Shown: positions 27,098 through 36,412 of the stretch, in pieces
Numbering within the stretch: position 1 is the first letter of the stretch
Layout of the letters: every line of letters starts with the position of its first letter
NCBI RefSeq assembly: GCF_040783975.1
Contig: NZ_CP160631.1
Coordinates: 1,736,001 to 1,800,000 of the forward strand
Source of the DNA: Pantoea sp. Ep11b
Lineage (GTDB): Bacteria > Pseudomonadota > Gammaproteobacteria > Enterobacterales > Enterobacteriaceae
DNA length: 64,000 nucleotides
Direction of reading: 5' to 3'
Position numbers and translations under genes: made by a program
The notes under the pieces: model-generated
Told to the model about the DNA's origin: nothing
The model's input: the letters and a program-made list of their open reading frames with translations, nothing else
Database searches by the model: none

Positions 27098-28426
27098 CTA
27101 GCTCTGCTGTCGCGCCAGCGGCTCATCCTGCTGCTGCGCGGTGCGACGGCGCAGCAGCGCGTTAAGGATAATCGCGCCGAAGGTGGCCGTGCCGATCCCG
27201 CCCAGAGTGAAAGAGCCGATTTTCAGCGCGAAGTCGCCCGCGCCGAGCACCAGCGTCGTCGCCACCATAATCAGATTACTGTTCTGACCCAGATCGACAT
27301 GGTTCTGCACCCAGATGCGTGCGCCTGCCACCGCAATCAGTCCGAACACCACAATAGAGGCACCGCCAATGACCGGTGCCGGAATGGTGTGGATCAGCGC
27401 ACCAAACTTCGGCGAGAAACCGGCCAGAATGGCGATGACGGCGGCGGCGACAAACGCCAGCGTCGAGTAGACTTTGGTCACCGCCATCACCCCGATATTC
27501 TCAGCATAGGTGGTGACGCCGCTGCCGCCGACCGAACCGGAAAGCAGCGTGGCCAGACCGTCGCCCACAAAGGCGCGGCCCATCCAGGGATCGAGATTGC
27601 GGCCGGTCATGCCCGCCACCGCCTTTAAGTGGCCGAGGTTTTCCGCTACCAGAATGATCGCCACCGGCGCGATCAGCACCATCGCCTGCAGATCAAAGGT
27701 CGGGGCGGTGGTGTGCGGCAGGCCAAACCATGCGGCCTGTGAGAGCAGGGCAAAGTCGACCGGCTTGCCCAGCCCCAGAACGTTGGTCAGCAGCGCATAG
27801 AGTGCCCAGGCCAGGATCAGCCCGACCAGAATCAGCAGACGCTGTACCATCCCGCGGGTAAACACCGCCACCAGCCCGATGCAGAGCACGGTCATCACCG
27901 CCACCCAGCTGTCGAACGCCGAGGCGGAGACGCTGTGCACCGCAATCGGCGCCAGATTCAGGCCAATCGCCATCACCACCGCGCCAGTCACCACCGGCGG
28001 CATCAGGTTTTCGATCCAGCGCGTGCCGGACTTCATCACCACCAGCCCGATCAGCGTGTAGAGCAGGCCGCAGGCGATCACCCCGCCCAGCGCGACGCTG
28101 AGATGGGGATTCAACCCCTGACCGCTGAAACCGGTGACCGCAATCACCACACCGACAAAGGCGGCGCTCGACCCCAGATAGCTGGGCACCCGGCCGCCGG
28201 TAATAAAGAAGAACAGCAGCGTACCTGTACCCGAAACCAGAATCGCCAGATTCGGGTCCAGCCCCATCAGCAGCGGCATCAGCACCGTTGCGCCAAACAT
28301 CGCCACCGCATGCTGCAAACCCAGCACCAGCGTCTGCCCCAGCGGCAGCGTCTCATCCGGGGCGATAATACCGTTTTCAGTTAATGCCGACTTCTTCTGC
28401 CATTGTGGAAACCAGGATTGTGCCAT
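27098..28426 (-). CDS. rutG: RutG, pyrimidine permease
   Basis: Nucleobase:cation symporter-2 family protein of 442 aa, the E. coli length, with about 14 helices. Seen: LGLQHAVAMFGATVLMPLL at the N-terminus and the family motif around LVAENLGHLKAVAGMTGRNL. Last gene of the rut operon; it takes up uracil or thymine. The start at 28426 lies 48 nt after rutF. Confidence 0.95.
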   Translation of the reverse strand: MAQSWFPQWQKKSALTENGIIAPDETLPLGQTLVLGLQHAVAMFGATVLMPLLMGLDPNLAILVSGTGTLLFFFITGGRVPSYLGSSAAFVGVVIAVTGFSGQGLNPHLSVALGGVIACGLLYTLIGLVVMKSGTRWIENLMPPVVTGAVVMAIGLNLAPIAVHSVSASAFDSWVAVMTVLCIGLVAVFTRGMVQRLLILVGLILAWALYALLTNVLGLGKPVDFALLSQAAWFGLPHTTAPTFDLQAMVLIAPVAIILVAENLGHLKAVAGMTGRNLDPWMGRAFVGDGLATLLSGSVGGSGVTTYAENIGVMAVTKVYSTLAFVAAAVIAILAGFSPKFGALIHTIPAPVIGGASIVVFGLIAVAGARIWVQNHVDLGQNSNLIMVATTLVLGAGDFALKIGSFTLGGIGTATFGAIILNALLRRRTAQQQDEPLARQQS

Positions 28427-28474
28427 CGTCTACTCCAGAGCATCATGACTGCCGGTGGGGGGGCGAAAAAAACG

Positions 28475-28990
28475 TTAACGGGCTTCCTGCCGCTTCAGGG
28501 GATGGTATCCCCGGTCAAACCACGCCAGTCCGTGGTTGTCCTCACTGTGAACCACGTCCACGACTTCGCAGAACAGGGTGTCATGTGTGCCGACGCTGAC
28601 AATCTGGGTAATGCGGCAGTCGAAAGAGGCGACCGCGCCGCGCAGCACGGGTGAGCCGGTGACGGCCGCTGACCACTCTGCGGCGCTGAAACGGTCAGCC
28701 ATCGGGGTTTTGCCGCCGAACAGGCTGGAGAGATCTTCATGACCCGCCGCCAGCGTGTTGACGCAGAGCTGCATATTTTCGCGGAACACCGCATAAACCG
28801 AGGCGGCGCGGTTCAGGCAGACCAGCAGCGTCGGCGGCGAGTCCGTCACGCTGCACACGGCGGAGGCGGTAAACCCTGCGCGTCCGGCCGGGCCTTCGGT
28901 GGTAATGATGTTGACCGCGGCACCCAGCCGCGACATCGCATTGCGGAACGCCATCTTCTCAACGGTGGGGGTAAGGGTATCCAGGCTCAT
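28475..28990 (-). CDS. rutF: RutF, flavin reductase
   Basis: Protein of 171 aa that supplies reduced FMN to the RutA monooxygenase. Matches E. coli RutF through [35 protein letters not shown] and [12 protein letters not shown]. The start at 28990 has a GGAGAAG site and lies inside the 3' end of rutD (32-nt overlap). In E. coli rutE lies between rutD and rutF; here no coding sequence separates them. Confidence 0.95.
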   Translation of the reverse strand: MSLDTLTPTVEKMAFRNAMSRLGAAVNIITTEGPAGRAGFTASAVCSVTDSPPTLLVCLNRAASVYAVFRENMQLCVNTLAAGHEDLSSLFGGKTPMADRFSAAEWSAAVTGSPVLRGAVASFDCRITQIVSVGTHDTLFCEVVDVVHSEDNHGLAWFDRGYHPLKRQEAR

Positions 28991-29816
28991 AATCTTCTCC
29001 GTAAAAGGTGAGAGCGACGCGCTCCAGCGGCTGCACGTCATCCGTCTGATCCAGCCACTGCAGCAGCAGGGCATTGAAGTGTTCGGCGTCGGTAACGCTC
29101 ATGGCATGTCCGCCCCAGGCCATCCTCTCTTCGGTGGCGGCGGGCAGCGCCCGGGCCAGCGCGGCCGAGCAGCTCCACGGCACCAGCAGGTCGTCCTGAC
29201 TGGCGATGACCAGCACCGGCTGGGTGATGGCCTCAGCCTGTTCGCTGAAGTCGGCATGCATCAGCGCCTGCAGCCGACACATCAGATTCTGCTGGCCCTG
29301 AAAGTGGGTGACGTGATGACGATCCTCCTCCTCCATCCGCGCCTGATGCTGCGCCATCCATTCCGCAGGATAGAGAAACAGCGGCTGCGCGCGGACAAAA
29401 GCTGCCACACCGCTGTTGAGCAACAGCGCCTGCCGCGCCTCAAAGCAGCGCCGGGTATGAGGATGCAGCGTCAGCCAGCCATTAATGACTACGATCCGTT
29501 CGATGCGCGTCGGGAAATCCAGCGCCAGCTGCAGTCCGATCAGACCGCCCAGCGCATGACCGACCAGGCTGAAGCGCAGGATGCCCCGCTGCGCCAGCGC
29601 GTCGGCCAGTTCGGCCGCCATCATCGCCATGCTGTACGCTTGCGGCAGACAGTCAGCACTGCGCCCGGTGCCGCGCTGGTCATAAAGCACCACCCGATAG
29701 CGCGCCGTCAGGGCCGCCAGTTGTGGCTGCCAGAACCCCGCCACGCCGCCCAGACCGGAGGCGAGCACCAGCGTCGGCGCATCGGGATCCTGCAGACCCA
29801 GAATATCCAGTTGCAT
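28959..29816 (-). CDS. rutD: RutD, alpha/beta hydrolase of the Rut pathway
   Basis: Protein of 285 aa (266 in E. coli), alpha/beta-hydrolase fold, proposed to speed hydrolysis of carbamate or aminoacrylate. The nucleophile elbow reads VGHALGG, with Ala where most hydrolases have Ser; E. coli RutD has the same substitution, so this is a family trait rather than a defect. The start shares one base with the rutC stop (TGATG). The C-terminal extension of about 20 residues is acidic and Tyr/Pro-rich. Confidence 0.93.
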   Translation of the reverse strand: MQLDILGLQDPDAPTLVLASGLGGVAGFWQPQLAALTARYRVVLYDQRGTGRSADCLPQAYSMAMMAAELADALAQRGILRFSLVGHALGGLIGLQLALDFPTRIERIVVINGWLTLHPHTRRCFEARQALLLNSGVAAFVRAQPLFLYPAEWMAQHQARMEEEDRHHVTHFQGQQNLMCRLQALMHADFSEQAEAITQPVLVIASQDDLLVPWSCSAALARALPAATEERMAWGGHAMSVTDAEHFNALLLQWLDQTDDVQPLERVALTFYGEDYEPGYPYPHR

Positions 29817-30211
29817 CAGACCTCCGCGTGGCCGATGTGTGCCACAGAGGCGATCTCAATCAGCGCATCCGGCTTAACCAGTCCGCACTGAATGCAGAAA
29901 CGGGCGGGCTTGTCGCCGGGAAAATAGTCGGCATAGACCTGATTAACCGCCGTGTAGTTGGCCCAGTCGGTGATAAAGATCGAGTTGAAAGTCACATCCG
30001 CCAGGCTCCCGCCTGCGGTTTCGATGACCTTTTTAATGCTCTCCAGCACATGGCGGGTCTGCGCTGCGGCATCCCCGACGTGCACCACGTTGTTCTCCGC
30101 GTCAAACGGCAGGGTGCCGGAGACGTAGACCACCCCATCCGCCAGCGTGCCCGGCACAAAGGGGGCGATAGGCGTCGTGGTGCCTAGCGGTACAATAATC
30201 GTTTTCGGCAT
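29816..30211 (-). CDS. rutC: RutC, Rid-family 3-aminoacrylate deaminase
   Basis: Protein of 131 aa of the YjgF/YER057c/UK114 (Rid) family. The substrate-binding Arg lies in the [18 protein letters not shown] end segment, and [19 protein letters not shown] matches family positions. It releases ammonia from aminoacrylate in uracil breakdown. It lies between rutB and rutD, overlapping rutD by one base. Confidence 0.95.
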   Translation of the reverse strand: MPKTIIVPLGTTTPIAPFVPGTLADGVVYVSGTLPFDAENNVVHVGDAAAQTRHVLESIKKVIETAGGSLADVTFNSIFITDWANYTAVNQVYADYFPGDKPARFCIQCGLVKPDALIEIASVAHIGHAEV

Positions 30212-30231
30212 AGCGTCATCCTCGGGTTGAA

Positions 30232-30945
30232 TTAGCGGGCATTCAGGCTTTCGCAGAAGGTGTCGACATCCGACACCCAGCCAAAAAAGGTTTCGATGTT
30301 GAACAGCGCGGCCTGCTGAGCCGACGGCGGGCCCGCCTGATACGTGGCGTCTTCCAGCACCACGCCGAAATATTCAAGGAAAAAGCCGTCGCGCAGTGTC
30401 GACTCCACGCAGACGTTGGTGGCAATGCCGGTAAAGATCAGATGTCGGATGCCGCGGCTGCGCAGCATGCTGTCGAGCGGGGTATTGTAGAAGCCACTGT
30501 AGCGCGATTTTGGCAGCACGATGTCGCCTGGCTGCGGAACCAGTTCATCGACCAGCGCATAATCCCAGCTGCCCTTCGACAGCAGCGAACCCTGCAGCTC
30601 GGGACGTTTACGCATGGTTTTCAGCGCATTGGATTTGTGGAAGTTGGGCGAACCGGCGTCGCCCGCCTCGACATAATCACTGTCCCAGCCGTTCTGGAAC
30701 CAGATGATCTGTACGCCTGCCGCGCGGGCTGCCGTTACCGCCTGATGGATCTTCGCGATGACCGGCCTGGTGGCGGAGACATCAAAACCCGCCAGATCGA
30801 GATAGCCGCCTTCCGTGGCGTAAGCATTCTGCATATCCACCACAATCAGCGCCGACTGCGCGGGGGGAAAGGCGATCGGTTCGGGACGCGCCGGCAGTTC
30901 GACCTGAGGAATATCCCGGATGTGAGCGCAGTAAACGGTCTTCAT
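30232..30945 (-). CDS. rutB: RutB, ureidoacrylate amidohydrolase
   Basis: Isochorismatase-fold hydrolase of 237 aa. The catalytic triad is visible: Asp in IVVDMQNAY, Lys in [10 protein letters not shown] and Cys in [11 protein letters not shown]. It splits ureidoacrylate to aminoacrylate and carbamate. ATG 30945 shares one base with the rutA stop (TGATG) and has AGGAGG 7 nt upstream; a GTG one codon earlier is less likely. Confidence 0.96.
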   Translation of the reverse strand: MKTVYCAHIRDIPQVELPARPEPIAFPPAQSALIVVDMQNAYATEGGYLDLAGFDVSATRPVIAKIHQAVTAARAAGVQIIWFQNGWDSDYVEAGDAGSPNFHKSNALKTMRKRPELQGSLLSKGSWDYALVDELVPQPGDIVLPKSRYSGFYNTPLDSMLRSRGIRHLIFTGIATNVCVESTLRDGFFLEYFGVVLEDATYQAGPPSAQQAALFNIETFFGWVSDVDTFCESLNAR

Positions 30946-32036
30946 CACGCCACCTCCTGCTGTGCGTCCAGCAGGGCGCTGCGGCAGGCCATCAGCGGCT
31001 GAATATGCTGGCCGAAGTTCTCGATCCCCTGCAGGAAATCATCAAACGTCAGCAGCACGCCGTGAGTGCCTTCCACCTGCGCCACCTCATCCAGCATCTT
31101 CGCCACGCTGGCCCAGGAGCCGACCAGTGTCCCCATGTTAATGTTGACGGCTGAAACGGGATCCGCCATCTGGCGCACGTTGGTATCGCTGCCCGATTTG
31201 GTGTCCTGCTGGCTCTGGGTGGTGAGCCATGAGAGCGCCTCTTCATCCGCACCGGCTTTGTAATGTTCCCATTTCGCCCGCGCCTCTTCGTCGGTTTCTG
31301 CCGCGATGATCATAAACAGCACGTAGGAACCCACATCGCGGCCCGCTTTCTCCGCCGCCTGCTTCATACGCACCGATGTTGCGCTGAACGCCGCTGGTGT
31401 GTTGACGCCTTTGCCGAAGCAGAAGTTGTAGTCTGCATGCTGCGCCGAGAAGGCCATACCGGCGTCGCTCTGTCCGGCGCAGATCACCTTCATCGGGCGC
31501 TGCGGCTGCGGACTGACACGGCAGTCGTTCATGGTGAAAAATTCACCTTTGAAGTCTGAGCGGCCGGTGCCCCACAGGTCACGCAGCACGGTGACATATT
31601 CGGTGAGATAGGCGTAGCGGCTGCTGAAGTACTCATCGCCGGGCCACATACCCATCTGCTCATATTCCGGTTTCTGCCAGCCGGTCACCAGATTGACGCC
31701 GAAACGTCCGCCCGAAATTGAGTCGATGGTCGAGGCCATGCGCGCCACGATCGCCGGAGGCAGCGTCAGAGTGGCGGCGGTGGCATAGATCTCAATGCGC
31801 GAGGTGACGGCGGCCAGGCCAGCCATCAGGGTGAAGGACTCCAGGTTGTGATCCCAGAATTCGGTCTTTCCGCCGAAGCCACGCAGCTTGATCATCGAGA
31901 GCGCAAAGTCGAAATGGTAATGCTCTGCTTTCAGCACGATCGCTTTGTTCAGTTCAAAGGTCGGCATGTACTGCGGTGCGTTGGACGAAATCAGCCAGCC
32001 ATTGTTACCAATCGGAATAAAGACGCCTATCTTCAT
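30945..32036 (-). CDS. rutA: RutA, pyrimidine monooxygenase
   Basis: Flavin-dependent luciferase-family oxygenase of 363 aa that opens the uracil ring at N3-C4 with O2 and FMNH2 from RutF. Seen: [35 protein letters not shown] and [16 protein letters not shown] 32036 has a GAGG site; the open frame to 32081 is not used. It is the first gene of rutABCDFG and is preceded by a sigma54-type promoter. Confidence 0.97.
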   Translation of the reverse strand: MKIGVFIPIGNNGWLISSNAPQYMPTFELNKAIVLKAEHYHFDFALSMIKLRGFGGKTEFWDHNLESFTLMAGLAAVTSRIEIYATAATLTLPPAIVARMASTIDSISGGRFGVNLVTGWQKPEYEQMGMWPGDEYFSSRYAYLTEYVTVLRDLWGTGRSDFKGEFFTMNDCRVSPQPQRPMKVICAGQSDAGMAFSAQHADYNFCFGKGVNTPAAFSATSVRMKQAAEKAGRDVGSYVLFMIIAAETDEEARAKWEHYKAGADEEALSWLTTQSQQDTKSGSDTNVRQMADPVSAVNINMGTLVGSWASVAKMLDEVAQVEGTHGVLLTFDDFLQGIENFGQHIQPLMACRSALLDAQQEVA

Positions 32037-32124
32037 GTGAAACCTCGTTGCGATGGGGGAAAGGTGTTTCACGCGCGGCACTGCATCCTGCTACGTCCCT
32101 GTGGGCTGCGCTCAGTCACAATTT

Positions 32125-32140
32125 TGCAAACTGTGTGCCA
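32125..32140 (-). promoter_or_regulatory. Sigma54 promoter of the rut operon
   Basis: On the minus strand TGGCACACAGTTTGCA has GG and GC separated by exactly 10 nt and matches the -24/-12 consensus TGGCAC-N5-TTGCA. Transcription would start near 32113, about 77 nt before rutA. Nitrogen control by NtrC and sigma54 is known for the E. coli rut operon. Confidence 0.85.
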
Positions 32141-32213
32141 CATTTTTTATTGTGATAAATAACAATGAGTTAAAATTAACCCGAAAGAGGTAAGTGGACT
32201 GTCGGGTCCATTT

Positions 32214-32229
32214 CAGACCGTTTGGTCAA
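32214..32229. promoter_or_regulatory. RutR-like operator
   Basis: CAGACCGTTTGGTCAA matches 11 of the 14 fixed positions of the RutR consensus TTGACCA-NN-TGGTCAA. It lies between rutA and rutR, where it could control both directions in response to uracil or thymine. Confidence 0.65.
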
Positions 32230-32236
32230 AAATCAC

Positions 32237-32273
32237 TGCACGTTTTGCATGCAGGCTGAACAAAAAAGGTGCA
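32237..32273. promoter_or_regulatory. Tandem NtrC-like enhancer sites
   Basis: Two 17-bp NtrC-type dyads: TGCACGTTTTGCATGCA (32237-32253) and TGAACAAAAAAGGTGCA (32257-32273), compared with TGCACC-N5-GGTGCA. Their centres are 20 bp apart, about two helical turns, and lie roughly 130-150 bp upstream of the predicted sigma54 start, a normal enhancer distance. Confidence 0.7.
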
Positions 32274-32342
32274 GGCGGGCCGTTAGGCAGCTCTCCCGGC
32301 CTTTGCTATGATGCGCTGACACCAGATGGATGAGGTAAACCT

Positions 32343-32978
32343 GTGAAAACCGATGAAAAAAAGCCAACACGCCGTTCGCGCGCCGTCGCGGCGAAGCGGG
32401 CCGCCATCCTGGAAGCGGCACTGACCTTCTTCTCACAATTTGGCATTCACGGCACCAGTCTCGACAGGGTGGCCGAGCTGGCCGACGTCTCCAAGACTAA
32501 TCTGCTCTACTATTTTCCCTCTAAAGAAGTGCTTTATGTGGCGGTGCTGAAGGAGATTCTGGATGTCTGGCTGGCTCCGCTGCGTGCGCTGACCCATGAC
32601 CAGGATCCGCTGATGGCCATCCGGCACTACATCCGGCTGAAACTGGAGGTCTCGCGCGACCATCCGCAGGCGTCCCGGCTGTTCTGCCTGGAGATGCTGC
32701 AGGGCGCGCCGCTGCTGAAAGGCGAGCTGGCCGGGGATCTCAAGCAGCTGGTGGATGACAAAGCGGCGATTATCGAACGCTGGATAGCGGAAGGGCGTCT
32801 GGCGGGCGTTCAGCCGCAGCACCTGATCTTTATGCTGTGGGCCACCACGCAACACTACGCCGATTTTGCCACTCAGGTCGAGGCGGTAACCGGTCAGACG
32901 CTCAGCGATCCGGCGTTTTTCGACCAGACCGTTGAGAATGTACAGCGCATGATCATCGAAGGTATTCGCGTGCGCTGA
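32343..32978 (+). CDS. rutR: RutR, TetR-family pyrimidine regulator
   Basis: Repressor of 211 aa (212 in E. coli). N-terminal helix-turn-helix within SLDRVAELADVSKTNLLYYF; C-terminal uracil/thymine-binding domain. It represses rut and affects pyrimidine and purine genes. The start is GTG 32343. It is divergent from rutA across a 306-nt gap holding the sigma54, RutR and NtrC elements. Confidence 0.95.
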   Translation: MKTDEKKPTRRSRAVAAKRAAILEAALTFFSQFGIHGTSLDRVAELADVSKTNLLYYFPSKEVLYVAVLKEILDVWLAPLRALTHDQDPLMAIRHYIRLKLEVSRDHPQASRLFCLEMLQGAPLLKGELAGDLKQLVDDKAAIIERWIAEGRLAGVQPQHLIFMLWATTQHYADFATQVEAVTGQTLSDPAFFDQTVENVQRMIIEGIRVR

Positions 32979-33016
32979 AACAGGAGCGCCCGACGACAGG
33001 GTAACGGGAGAAAGTC

Positions 33017-33991
33017 ATGGATTCTGTGTCGCAGTTTGTGCTGGGTTCCGCTGTCAGTGTCGCGGTGATGGGGCGTCGGGTGCCGGTCTGGCAGGCCGCG
33101 CTGGCGGGCGGGATCTGCGGAACCCTGCCGGATCTGGATGTCTTTCTCGACCACGGTGATGCGATTCGCAATATGACCCTGCATCGCACCGACAGCCATG
33201 CGCTGCTCTGGCTCACGCTCGCCTCGCCGGTGATTGCCTGGCTGATGGCGGGGCTGTTTCGTCGCGGGGTGCGATGGCCGCAGTGGTGGCCCGCAATCTG
33301 GCTGGCGCTGATTACGCATCCGCTGCTGGATCTGATGACGGTCTATGGCACCCAGCTGGGGCTGCCGCTGACCGACTACCCTTATGCGGTCGGCAGTATC
33401 TATATTGTCGATCCGCTCTATACGCTGCCGCTGCTGGCTGGTCTGGGGGTGGCGCTCTGGCGGCGCAGCGCCAGCGGGCTGCGCGCCAACCGGGCTGGAC
33501 TCGCGCTGAGCACCCTTTATCTGGCGTGGAGTATGGTGATTCAGGCTGTTGCAGGCGGGCAGATTCACGATTCGCTGGTGCAGCAGCGGATCCCGACGGA
33601 CAGGGTGCTGGTCACGCCCACACCCTTTAACACCCTGGTCTGGCGCAGCGTGGTGATAACGCCCGACCGCTATGGCGAAGCCTGGTGGTCGCTGTTATCG
33701 CCGTCCCGCCCGCTGCAGGTGAGGTGGTATCCGCGCCATCCTGAACTGTTCGACCGTTTTCGGGGCAACTGGTACGCAGAACGCGTTGCATGGTTCAGCC
33801 ACGGTTTCTATGCCCTGCGCGAACAGGATGGGCAGACGACGATCGCCGATCTGCGCATGGGGGAAGGGGAGGCGTATACCTTTACCTTCGAACTCGGCAC
33901 GCCTGAGCAGCCCGATCCGCGACCGCAGCGTCTGCCTTACGCACGTCCGGCGCTCTCCGCCATTTTCTCAGCGCTGGCTGAACGGCTGTAA
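33017..33991 (+). CDS. YdjM/YbcI-type membrane-bound metal-dependent hydrolase (DUF457)
   Basis: Protein of 324 aa with several membrane helices in the first half and the family's metal-ligand residues: LPDLDVFLDHGD, LHRTDSHALLW and ITHPLLDLMTVYG give His/Asp sets. The C-terminal half (about 180-324) is soluble. Relatives include SOS-regulated YdjM; no LexA box was seen here. The function of the family is not settled. GGGAG precedes ATG 33017. Confidence 0.83.
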   Translation: MDSVSQFVLGSAVSVAVMGRRVPVWQAALAGGICGTLPDLDVFLDHGDAIRNMTLHRTDSHALLWLTLASPVIAWLMAGLFRRGVRWPQWWPAIWLALITHPLLDLMTVYGTQLGLPLTDYPYAVGSIYIVDPLYTLPLLAGLGVALWRRSASGLRANRAGLALSTLYLAWSMVIQAVAGGQIHDSLVQQRIPTDRVLVTPTPFNTLVWRSVVITPDRYGEAWWSLLSPSRPLQVRWYPRHPELFDRFRGNWYAERVAWFSHGFYALREQDGQTTIADLRMGEGEAYTFTFELGTPEQPDPRPQRLPYARPALSAIFSALAERL

Positions 33992-33995
33992 AAAA

Positions 33996-34022
33996 AAGCC
34001 CGGTCAGATGACCGGGCTTGTT
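33996..34022. terminator. Bidirectional terminator between the hydrolase gene and cycA
   Basis: AAGCCCGGTCA-GA-TGACCGGGCTT is a long palindrome preceded by a run of A and followed by GTTG. Strongest on the minus strand, where U8 follows, so it mainly ends cycA. Confidence 0.82.
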
Positions 34023-34036
34023 GAGTGCGCTGACGA

Positions 34037-35431
34037 TCAGCGGCTGCGACGACGGCGCAGCATCCAGCCTGCACCCAGCAGGGCAAACCAGAGCGGCGTT
34101 ACCATCAGCGCCTGACGCGTATCCTCCTGCAGCGTCAGCAGCACCAGCACAAAGGCGAAGAAGGCCATGCAGACCCAGCACATGAATTTGCCCAGCGGCA
34201 TCTTAAACGCTGACTCCGCGTGGCGCTGCGGATGCTTTTTCCGGTAGGCCAGGTAGCTGCACAGAATGATGGTCCAGACGAACATAAACAGAATGGCCGA
34301 CACGGTTGTCACCAGGGTAAAGACCTTCATCACATCCGGGATCAGGTAGATCAACGCCACGCCCACCAACAGGCAGAGGCAGGAGAAGAAGAGGCCGGTC
34401 GTAGGCACCGAACGGGCCGAGAGTCTGCCAAAGGCGCGGCTCGCCACACCCTGCTGTGACAGACCATAGAGCATACGGCTGGTCGAGAAGATGCCGCTGT
34501 TGGCCGAAGAGGCTGCCGAGGTCAGCACCACAAAGTTAACGATACTCGCCGCCGCAGGCAGGCCAATCAGAACGAACATCTCCACAAACGGGCTGCGATC
34601 GGCCATCACCTGGGTCCACGGCGTCACCGCCATAATGACCATCAGCGCCAGCACATAGAACATGATGACGCGCAACGGAATCGCATTAATCGCACGCGGT
34701 AAGACTTTATGTGGATCGTGCGTTTCTGCCGCGGCAGTGCCCACCAGTTCGATACCGACAAAAGCAAATACTGCAATCTGGAACCCGGCGAAGAAGCCGC
34801 TGATGCCTTTCGGGAACAGACCACCCTGATCCCAGATGTTGCTCAGCGCCGCCGTACCGCCACCAGGCGAGGGGTAGTGAAGACAAACCAGCACAACGCC
34901 GGTCACAATCAGCGCCACGATGGCGACGATTTTAATGATCGCGAACCAGAACTCCATTTCACCAAACAGTCTGACCGTGGCAATGTTCAGCGCCAGGAAC
35001 ACCACGACGCAGAGCAGGGCGCTCATCCAGATCGAGAAGCCCGGAAACCAGAGCTGAAAATAGGCGCTGATCGCCACTACGTCGGCGATGCCAGTCACGA
35101 CCCAGCAGAACCAGTAGGTCCAGCCCGTAAAATAGCCCGCCCACGGGCCGAGCAGATCAGCGGCAAAATCACTGAAAGATTTGTATTCGAGGTTGGAGAG
35201 CAGCAGCTCCCCCATGGCGCGCATCACAAAGAACAGCATAAAACCGATGATCATATAAACGAAGATGATCGAGGGACCGGCCAGGCTGATCGTCTTCCCC
35301 GAGCCCATAAAGAGGCCGGTACCGATCGCACCCCCAATGGCGATAAGCTGGATGTGACGATTATGCAGATTACGCTGGAGCTTGTCGGACGCATCAGGTG
35401 CGCGCGTGGTTTCTTTAGATTGATCAACCAT
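34037..35431 (-). CDS. cycA: D-serine/D-alanine/glycine:H+ symporter CycA
   Basis: APC-family amino acid permease of 464 aa with 12 helices. The N-terminal region (RHIQLIAIGGAIGTGLFMGS, and the run through MGELLLSNLEYKSFSDFA) is almost the E. coli CycA sequence, as is TSAASSANSGIFSTSRML. It imports D-alanine, D-serine, glycine and the antibiotic D-cycloserine. The 285-nt gap to the next gene (35432-35716) shows no other gene. Elsewhere in the family cycA mRNA is a GcvB sRNA target; I did not identify that site. Confidence 0.95.
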   Translation of the reverse strand: MVDQSKETTRAPDASDKLQRNLHNRHIQLIAIGGAIGTGLFMGSGKTISLAGPSIIFVYMIIGFMLFFVMRAMGELLLSNLEYKSFSDFAADLLGPWAGYFTGWTYWFCWVVTGIADVVAISAYFQLWFPGFSIWMSALLCVVVFLALNIATVRLFGEMEFWFAIIKIVAIVALIVTGVVLVCLHYPSPGGGTAALSNIWDQGGLFPKGISGFFAGFQIAVFAFVGIELVGTAAAETHDPHKVLPRAINAIPLRVIMFYVLALMVIMAVTPWTQVMADRSPFVEMFVLIGLPAAASIVNFVVLTSAASSANSGIFSTSRMLYGLSQQGVASRAFGRLSARSVPTTGLFFSCLCLLVGVALIYLIPDVMKVFTLVTTVSAILFMFVWTIILCSYLAYRKKHPQRHAESAFKMPLGKFMCWVCMAFFAFVLVLLTLQEDTRQALMVTPLWFALLGAGWMLRRRRSR

Positions 35432-35716
35432 AGAATTGTCTTTCCTGTCTTGATGTTGTGTCAGCTCTGCTGGCTGTTAGTAAACGCGTCTGCCCGGAGG
35501 CAAGTCGGCATAAGATAGAGGAAGAGGGCCTGAATCGGGTAACGCTTTTTTATCAATTGTGAAGCCTCTGGTCCCGTGAGCGGTAATAACGCACAGTTTC
35601 GGTTACTCTTGCGTCAGTCTGGGTAATTATTCATCACGTTATGTCAGCCTCAGGGCAGAAACGGGGTTCTGCCTCTACACTTTTTATTTGTTAATCATCA
35701 TGCTGCGAAGGGATCT

Positions 35717-36412
35717 ATGCGCACGCTTATCCTGTTTTTGCTGTTAATCGCGCTGGGGTGGGGCAGCTTACCCTGGCTTAAGCAGCATCTGCCGCCGCAG
35801 TTCAATCCCTTTACCCCGCTCTCTGTGACCGATCCGCCCGGATGGATGACACAGCTTAAGATGAAACGCCTCGCCAGTGACGCCGGTGCCTGTCTGGACG
35901 TCATGCGCCGGGCGCAACAGGCGGGCTGGGTCAGCTTTACCGAGCGCCCGCCAGTCACCGGAACCTGCCCGATCAGCCAGCCGCTGCGGATTCAGAAACT
36001 GGGCCCGGTCAGCCTGAGCAGCAGTTTTCTGGCGAGCTGCCCGATGGCAGTGGCCAGCACCATGTATGCGCTGCGCAGCCGCCAGCAGACGCTCCGCGAT
36101 ATGCACAGTCCCCTGGTCCGGATCACCCATGTGGGCAGCTATGCCTGCCGTAATATCTACCATCGCGCGCAGGGACGACGCAGCGAACATGCCACCGCCG
36201 ATGCCGTGGATATCACTGGCTTTCAGCTGGCGGATGGTCAGCGGCTGGAGGTCGGTCGTCACTGGCAGCAGCCGGCAGAGAAAGCGGCGATGCTGCATAC
36301 GCTCTGGCGCGGAGGCTGTGAGGTCTTTGGTAATGCGCTGGGGCCAGACTATAACTCTGCGCACGCCTCACATTTTCATCTGGGCATGCGTGGTACAGGC
36401 TACTGCCGCTGA
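35717..36412 (+). CDS. Extensin-like family protein
   Basis: Protein of 231 aa with an N-terminal membrane anchor or signal (TLILFLLLIALGWGSLPWL) and a C-terminal Extensin-like_C domain. Motif SEHATADAVDITGF and the closing ASHFHLGM resemble the SxHxxGxAxD / HxH zinc-ligand pattern of LAS-type peptidases (VanY/MepA), so a cell-wall peptidase role is possible. Several Cys residues (about 60, 83, 107, 148, 209) suggest periplasmic disulfides. GAAGGGA precedes ATG 35717. Confidence 0.8.
   Translation: MRTLILFLLLIALGWGSLPWLKQHLPPQFNPFTPLSVTDPPGWMTQLKMKRLASDAGACLDVMRRAQQAGWVSFTERPPVTGTCPISQPLRIQKLGPVSLSSSFLASCPMAVASTMYALRSRQQTLRDMHSPLVRITHVGSYACRNIYHRAQGRRSEHATADAVDITGFQLADGQRLEVGRHWQQPAEKAAMLHTLWRGGCEVFGNALGPDYNSAHASHFHLGMRGTGYCR

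Noticed and set aside
28959..29816. RutD as an inactive, decayed hydrolase because the nucleophile Ser is missing
   Set aside because: E. coli RutD also has GHAxG, so the Ala is normal for this family.
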